A stretch of DNA of 64,000 nucleotides from Agapanthus africanus (Eukaryota > Streptophyta > Magnoliopsida > Asparagales > Amaryllidaceae): NCBI GenBank assembly GCA_030015575.1, contig CM057338.1, positions 634,500,189 to 634,564,188 on the forward strand, read 5' to 3'. The position numbers were made by a program, and so were the translations under genes. Of this stretch, positions 57,193 to 64,000 are shown one piece after another (position 1 is the stretch's first letter; the number at the start of each line of letters is the position of its first letter). Under the pieces are notes generated by a model. It did no database searches and was not told where the DNA came from. It was given only the letters and a program-made list of their open reading frames with translations.

Positions 57193-59940
57193 ATGCCACG
57201 CCTTAATCAAGATGATATTATGGATGTGTTGACTGAACCCGCTTGTTATACTGTGCTAAGGAACGTTGGTCCCGCTCCAACTTATAATTGTTATAAGACA
57301 GAGCAGGAGATTGGGGATTACCAGAATTCCCGTGCCGCCCAAACGAAGAAAGTGCATGTTGATGCATCTTCTTCGGGTGTGTTCATTACAGAGAACTGTT
57401 TCTCAATATCCTTTACGTCGTGGGTATGTGATACCGGATCAGGATCCCGCAAATGTAATCTATTACATGGGCTACAGAAAGGTAGAGGACTGAGAACGGG
57501 TGATAAATTCATGAGATAGAAATGGTGCAAGTGTTGCAGCCAAGTATTTTGGTAGTTATCACCCTGTATTATCAGAATACATTGATTCTGAACGAACGTT
57601 ATTAGATACCGAACCTGATATACAACATCATATCAGTCTCTTTATTAGTAAAGAAAGGATATAATTTTCTATTGTTGGATAATGTTTTGAACATTTCCTA
57701 TATCAAGAGTTGATCGGTTCAGGAACGTTATCTAAAAGCATAGACGTTCTAAATCAAACCACAGTTCTTAGTATATAGAACACACGCATGAGGAAGAGTT
57801 CAGAAATGAACAAATCCTTCTTGAGGCATTGTAGACTAGGTCATGTCAATGCGACCCGACTAGCTGAAGTTATATAAAGATGCATATTTAAATTAGTTTG
57901 AATTTACATCTTGTAAAAACTTGCCAGTCATGTCATAAAGATAAGATGACCACAGCTCCGTTTATTGGAAACAGAGAAAGAGTTAGTGAACTCTTGGGAT
58001 TGATACATGCTGATGTATGAAGGTCCTCTGTCTACACATGCCAGGACCGGTTCTTTGTACTTCATTACATTCACTGATGATCTCTCAAGATTCAGACATA
58101 TGTTCCTGTTGAAACACAAGTCCGAAACTTTTGAGATAATCACAGAATATAAGTTAGAAGTAGAGAACAAAAAACGGGTATAAGTATTATGTCCTTTGAT
58201 GAGTTCAAGGAGGAGAATACTTGAGCACGGAATTCCTGGACTATTCTAAAGGAGAATGAGATTCTCTCTCAGCATTACACCTTCGTATACACCATAGCAC
58301 GATGGTATATCGGGCGGAGCAATTGCACCCTATATGATATGGTGCGCTATATGATGAGTACTACTGAGTTTCCTATTTCTTTTTGGGAGTTATGCACTTG
58401 TGAAGCTGCATACCTATTGAATAAGATTCAAATCAAATCAGTAGCCTACCACTTCATATGTTATATGGAAAGGGAAAAGCCCATATCTTATGTTTGTTAA
58501 GATTTGGGGTTGTCCGGCCTATGTCTAAAAGCATAATCCGGACAAGCTCGAGGCAAAGTCAGTTCTGTAGAACTGGAAAAGGTTCCAGCTATACAAACTA
58601 CAGCTGATGATTTGGTAGAACCAAAGGATTCAATAGTAACCAACGAACCTAAGCCTCTCCGCCGATCTAGTAGGGTTCCTCACCTACCTGAGAGATACTT
58701 CGGTTTCTCTATGACAGTGGGAGCGAGGATTGCATCATGAGATGATGACCCAACTAGTTTCAAGCAGGCCATCAGGAGTGGGACTTTGTAAGAATGGCTG
58801 GATGCTTAGTGATCTGAGATGGAATCCTTATACACCAACAAAGTATGTACTTTGGTTGCTTTATCTGAAGGGTTAAATCCCTATCAGGAGCGAGTATATC
58901 TTGAGAAGATTACTTGGTGTACATGGAAAAGTTGAGACTTTCAAAGCTATGCTTAAGTCCATCCAGATCCTACTTGCCACGGCTACATATCATGACTACG
59001 ATATCTGGCGGTTGGGTGTCATGACTGCTTTTCTAAATGATGATTTGGAAGAGACCATCTATATGTACACAGCCAGAGGGCTTCGTAGATAGTTGGAGCA
59101 GCGGAAACGTGTGCAAGATGTTTTATGTGATAAAGTAGGCATCGCGGAGTTGGAACGTCTGTTTTGATGGAGTAGTCAAAGAGTTTGACTTCATCAAAAT
59201 GGTAGATGAACCTTGTATATACAAAAAAAGTAGTAGGGAGTATGGTGGTGATCCTCGTAGAGTACGTAGATGACATACTCTTGATAGGGAAGGAGTTTCC
59301 TATGCTACGCTCGGTCAATCTCCTCTTATCACAAAGATTCTCCATATAGGATTAAGGTGATACCTCATAAATCCTGGGTTTTGGATTTATGAGATAGATC
59401 TAATTGGATGTTAGGATTCTCACTAGTTGTAGTGAGATGGTATCAATCAATCCTGGGAAGAATCACTGGAAAGGTTCCAGGGTGATAAGGACGACTGAAT
59501 TTCAGTCGCAGGCATTGTCTTTACCATCAGTGGAGGGACGGTATGTTGGAAGAGTTCCAAGCTAGATACCGTGACTTACTAGACGATTAAAGGCAAGGTA
59601 CATCGTTACCTAGGATGCTACCAAAGAGGCAGTCTGGATATATAAGTTCATAAGATGAACTTCGTTCCTACCATTGTGTGACAATGGAGTTGTGGCTTAT
59701 GCCAAGGAACCCCCGTCCCATCAGAAATCCAGATATAATTCTTAGGCAGTATCACCTGATCATGGAGATGGTTGATCTCCAGGGAGATCGAGGTTAGGAG
59801 AGTAGACAAAGAGGACAACAGCGTGGATCCACTCATAAAGACCTTTTTCCCAGTAGAGACTTATTATGGGATGGTTGAGTATGAGATACTTCAACCGCAG
59901 CTAATTGTTTGGTATGCGATACCACAACAGATGGCCCTAG
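57193..59940 (+). pseudogene. Copia C coding remnant: protease to RNase H
   Basis: An ATG at 57193 after a CT tract opens a frame (MPRLNQDDIMDVLTEP) that reaches a protease-like motif within about 75 codons (SWVCDTGSGSRKCN, near 57415). Then follow pre-integrase (near 57810-57870, LRHCRLGHVNATRL), decayed integrase, RT (near 58940-59300, with EYVDDILLIGKE) and RNase H traces to 59940. The usual gag of about 300 residues before the protease is not seen. Strongly decayed, with many interruptions. Confidence 0.82.
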
Positions 59941-59954
59941 TGCAAGTGGGAGAT
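59941..59954 (+). promoter_or_regulatory. Copia C polypurine tract
   Basis: TGCAAGTGGGAGAT stands directly before the 3' LTR, the same form as before the shared LTR at 40509. Confidence 0.9.
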
Positions 59955-62126
59955 TGATAGTTATATGTATGCCCTAGAGGCAATTACTGTACATACGATG
60001 TAAATTGTAGTGGACGCTAGGACATATATAGGGAGGACTTTCTTGCTCGACATGATAGTTTTCTATCTGGTTGTACTTTATCTTACATGTACTCTAATTG
60101 TCTCTATATTACATGTTGATAAAGCCCTTAGGAAATGTACTCGACTACTGGGACTATGATGAGATCATACTAGTGGGGCCACGGTAGTCGACGAGTACAT
60201 CCTATAACTGTTCCTAGTCGAGAGTGTATCGAGATAGGGCATCGATACACCAGAGTAGACTAGCGTATACGCATCTTGACCCATATGATGGGCGATGGAT
60301 GATCCCATATCCATCGGTGTTTAACATCAAGGATGGTGTACGGGTGCTCAGTAGAGACTGGGTACACTGGACGGACTCGCCGAGAACTCCCAGATGGTAT
60401 TATACCTCACGTCAGATGGCAGTTCTCCGGTGACACTGGTACAGGTTAGTCTATAGACCCGAGATCGTTATAGAGTCTTGTGTGATTCCCACTGTGCTTT
60501 GATTTCCATCATACCACGTCCAAGAGGGCGTGCAAAAAGGTAGCTTTTGGATACAGTCCCAAATCACATGGAGGCAATGAGCGATAGGAGGGGATTCGTC
60601 TCTCCTGGTATAGGGAGTTGATATTGCGCTGTGTTCGATTGGCTATAACTGGAAATCCCTGGCCAGGGTTGCTGAGATTTACTGGTAAGTGTTATCAGTA
60701 GTTTCTCGAACTGTTCTAGAACTCAAATCGACACTACTTATCAAGCTACTGGGGTCTGACGTATACTACCCCTAGGCGAGATATGCGACATATCAGACGA
60801 CGAGACCGGGCTGTACGGGAGTGTTTCTGACTGGATTCACAGGAGAATGTATAGGCTTGCTTGTTGATCTTCTGAGCGCTCAATACCTGGGGGGCTGTTA
60901 TGTTTAGCTGACCGCTTGCAGCTTGTGGGTGTTTGATATGATCATCACATACTGCCGGCGTATTGACGATTCTTTATAGTCCTACACAGAGGTTTCTTGA
61001 CTCAGGCAAAACGGAGTAGGGGCACATATGTGATATGTGTGGGACCGAGGATAATGCGATATGAAATACCGTATTCTATTCTCGCGATATTTGATATCAG
61101 CCGGGTCATCGGATCAAATGTTGATTCAATGAATCGGTAAATGAGATATTAGTCGGTTATATGCGATATAACCGGATTGTCGGATCAAGTGTTGATTCGA
61201 TAATTTAATGTATAATAATATATATGATATATTAAATTACATTAACTAATATTAGCTCACTAAAAGATTCTTTTTCTCACTCGGGTAATACATTGATATA
61301 TATGCGATATATGTTAATTGTATTATTTTATTTTGTTACAATAAATATTATATCTGTGATATATAATATTGTAACATGATATGATTACTAATGCAACATG
61401 TTTAGTGGAGATTAAACAAGGTTAGGGTTTGAATTGGGTTAGTTCATTCATGAACATTCTAGAAGGTTTTTCTTTTGTCATGAATGAGATATTATGCTTG
61501 ATATTTTTGTGTGACTCATTCTTAACCCATCCCAAACCCTAGCTCTAGTTAAATCTCTACATGAGTCATCCTTGACCATGATTGCATTATTCATCATGAT
61601 TATCTTTTCATTATTCATCACTAAAGGAATTCACTATTTCTTCTGCTTCTTCTCCCTTGATGCAAAGCTTTCTTGCTTTGATTTTTGTGATGAAAGGGAG
61701 TGAGAATAAGAAAACAAATGAGAGCAAAAATCCTACTTCATCATCCTCATCTACCCTTGCCATTTAGATGAGGGTGTCCACTTCTTTTTGTGAGTGAGAG
61801 TTTATGTTAATGAGACTTCAAGGTAGATCATCTTTGTTATCGAAGATCGGAAGCAAGCTTGCATCTTTCTCTTCGTGGAGCCTCTCTAGAGTCCGGATGC
61901 ACGTTGATCGCAGCGAAGGGACTTCAACACGGAGCTTAAGAAGTGAAGGACCAGATCTACAAAGGTAGTAATCTCTCTCACATAGTGTTAAAGTGTTTAC
62001 CATGCTTGTTTTTGCCTAATCGCTAGTTTAAAGATCTTGCAAAGGGTTGTTCGGCACGGCTAAATTTTTAATCGAGCATGGTTGATGCCTCGTAGACCCT
62101 TGTTATAGTGCCTAGTAACCCTACAA
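59955..62126 (+). mobile_element. Copia C 3' LTR
   Basis: This 2172-bp partner of 52046-54209 ends AACCCTACA, followed by TSD ATATC. Confidence 0.94.
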
Positions 62127-62131
62127 TATCA

Positions 62132-62627
62132 TAGATTCTGGTTACTAGATCTATGGTTTTAGATCTAGATTTGGGAAGGGTCCCAATTTGTGTAGTTTGA
62201 CACTATTCTAAAGTGTTTTAGAATGAACGACTCCTGTCATGGTGGTGTGCCCGTAGGTGATGGAGTCACCCTCTCTAAAGAGATGCTTTCAGAGTGATGA
62301 GGAGAGGGATCTGCATGATTGGTATATCACTTGCTCAGGCAATTGAGTTATCATGAATTGTCGAGTACTACACTAGATATTGCTTTTGCACTGGATGCAT
62401 TAAGCATATATATTAATCCAATCCTGGAGAAACGTTGGGAAGCAGCTATGAACATAAGTGGATGTTCTTGGTATATGGTAACGGTAGCCGCCTTCGGGAG
62501 GCGGTTATCATTTTAGGCTTCCAAGGTGACCTGGATGATAGAGTGGCTGTCAGAGTTATAGTTTTCTCTCTTTTGAGGGACAACATGTTGGACAGGTGGT
62601 CAAGCGGATGCTGAGGATGTAAGTCGA
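62132..62627 (+). pseudogene. Copia B pol remnant, RT end and RNase H
   Basis: This continues copia B pol after the copia C insertion. It aligns with copia A 39620-40140: an RNase H-type stretch near 62370-62450 (TLDIAFALDALSIYINPILEKR in decayed form matches the copia A segment with YALSVVSRYQSNPGE). It ends where the minus-strand copia LTR begins. Confidence 0.78.
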
Positions 62628-64000
62628 TGTACAACACCCCAATACTTGTGGGGAGGCGGAATTTTCAAAAACGAACTTGTTTAGTGAACAAACATCGACT
62701 AACCGCTTGAATCGAAGCTAAACGATAACTAACCAAACACATAGTTGTTCTAAACTACTATGCTTAGGGATTATACCTATCGAACCAAGTCCTTCGGCTT
62801 TACGATCTCCTCGTCCTCCTCGGCCTTCTCGATGTAGTAGATGATCCACCCGAGAGCAAAACTCCAAGCTTAGCCTCTAAACTTGAGGCAACTAACCTTC
62901 TTAGATTGCTAATCAAAGAAGATAGATGAGATAGAGTGAGGGTTATGGATTGTTTAGTCTAACTAATCCTTGTTCTCAACACATGAGAGGTGAGGATTAG
63001 GGTTTGAAGAGAGTGAGCTTGAGGAGAGAGAATGTGAATGATATTATGAAGTGAGAATAGTAAGTTATCATAATATATATGAAGCATTTACATTTTTCAA
63101 GAAAAGAAAAAGAAGTGATGAATAATCATGCTTCACAAATATCAAGTGGTGATTCATTATCATGAGTCATTAAGAATTTATGATATATTAATGACCATGA
63201 TGAATCACTCTCATGACTCACTAATCTCATTCAATGTATATGCCACCTAAACCTCCTTAGTCACCATCTTCTAGAAGCTTCTCGCGTAATTACAAGAACG
63301 CCCCTCCGATCCGCAAAAATACGGAAAAACTTTAGACTGTATAAATCCAATAACCGGATACCAGTAACTGGCTTAAACCAAAGCCGACTGGTAAAAACTG
63401 TCCAAACGATGTAAGTGTGTAAACACACATACGCGTCCGAACCCTTTGTCGTAAAACCATACGACCTCTATATCGTTTCGCCTGGAGTAGGAAACTCTCT
63501 GTGTGGGACTCTAGAGACTCGACTACTACGCTGGCAGTGGGTTTAACCACAGACCGCAAGCGGCACTAGCTGTACGTAACGGTCCCCAGGTAGTTGTCGA
63601 TAAGAAGGCCGATGAGGAAACCCATCCGAACTCCTACTGAGCCTGCTGTGACAATCTCCATACAGTCCGGTCCGTTCGTCTTTGACTATCGCATATCGGG
63701 CCTAGGGGGGCGGTAAGCGTCAGTCCCCTAATAGCGGTATAAGTCGTGTCGGAGCGAAGCCCATTACACCCTGAGAAACTACTGGAACCTACCAGCAAAT
63801 CTCGCTTGCCCTGGCCAGGGACTTTGCGTAATGGCTCTCTGACACAGCGCGATATCAACTCCCAATACCGGGAGAGACGAATCCTGTCTAACCGCCACTG
63901 CCTCCAAGTGCTCGGGACTGCACCCAACTGCTACCTGTTTGCACGACTCCTTTGAGCCGTGGTAGGGTAGCAATCTAAGAACAGTGGGACACACTCGAGG
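62628..64000 (-). mobile_element. Copia LTR, minus strand, running off the window
   Basis: The complement matches the solo LTR at 9823-11907 over long blocks (for example 63530-63960 against about 10370-10850). The LTR 3' terminus on the minus strand (...ggtgttgtaca) is at 62628 and abuts copia B RNase H, so this is an insertion into that remnant. Preceding bases GTCGA (62623-62627) are the expected TSD, but the far end lies outside the window. Frames at 63332-63559 and 63634-63994 are LTR sequence. Confidence 0.9.

Larger units (their letters stand above)
52046..62126 (+). mobile_element. Copia C (Tork/Angela-like), complete outline, inserted in copia B
   Basis: LTRs 52046-54209 and 59955-62126 (2164 and 2172 bp) differ by roughly 3 percent by eye. 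PBS TGGTATCAGAGC follows the first and PPT TGCAAGTGGGAGAT precedes the second. The interior is 5.7 kb, of which about 3 kb is leader and 2.7 kb a decayed coding part. No gag is recognised. The element is broken, with many interruptions in pol. Confidence 0.94.

Overview
The window is a block of nested LTR retrotransposons from a plant nuclear genome, almost certainly an angiosperm. This rests on Athila-type and chromodomain (Tekay/Del-type) Ty3/gypsy elements, Tork/Angela-type Ty1/copia elements, primer-binding sites matching tRNA-iMet and tRNA-Asp types, and two plant gene fragments (F-box and glycosyl hydrolase 17). I found no intact host gene, RNA gene or CRISPR array. Nearly all 64 kb can be assigned to named elements. 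Junctions were placed by comparing LTR copies and finding matching 5-bp target-site duplications (TSDs).

Left block (1-38319). The oldest layer here is one minus-strand gypsy LTR, now split into three pieces (1-1266, 25408-25470, 37331-38319), which itself lies in a copia pol gene. A plus-strand Tekay-like element (1272-25402, TSD AGGTT) and a minus-strand long-LTR element with almost no coding interior (25476-37325, TSD AAACA; LARD-like) are inserted in it. The Tekay 5' LTR is split by a minus-strand Athila element (1551-14464, TSD CCCAC). The Athila gag is in turn split by a copia solo LTR (9823-11907, TSD GTTAT).

Right block (38320-64000). A plus-strand copia with its 5' part missing (38320-40508) runs into an LTR (40509-42676) that has a polypurine tract on its left and a primer-binding site on its right, so it is shared with a second internal region (42677 onward), as in a recombined tandem. 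That second interior carries a solo gypsy LTR (46300-50732, TSD TGGTT) containing the host gene fragments, a further copia (52046-62126, TSD ATATC) and, at the right edge, a minus-strand copia LTR that leaves the window (62628-64000).

All the elements are fossils: their reading frames are broken, and they are described by parts and order only. By eye, LTR pairs differ by about 2-4 percent, suggesting insertions roughly within the last 1-2 million years under a grass-type rate (a crude estimate). The most interesting signals are non-coding: base-paired stem-loops in LTRs and leaders with compensatory differences between elements, a splice-like donor/acceptor pair conserved between LTR families, paired GC-rich palindromes in unrelated elements, a WRKY-box cluster, and gene capture inside an LTR.
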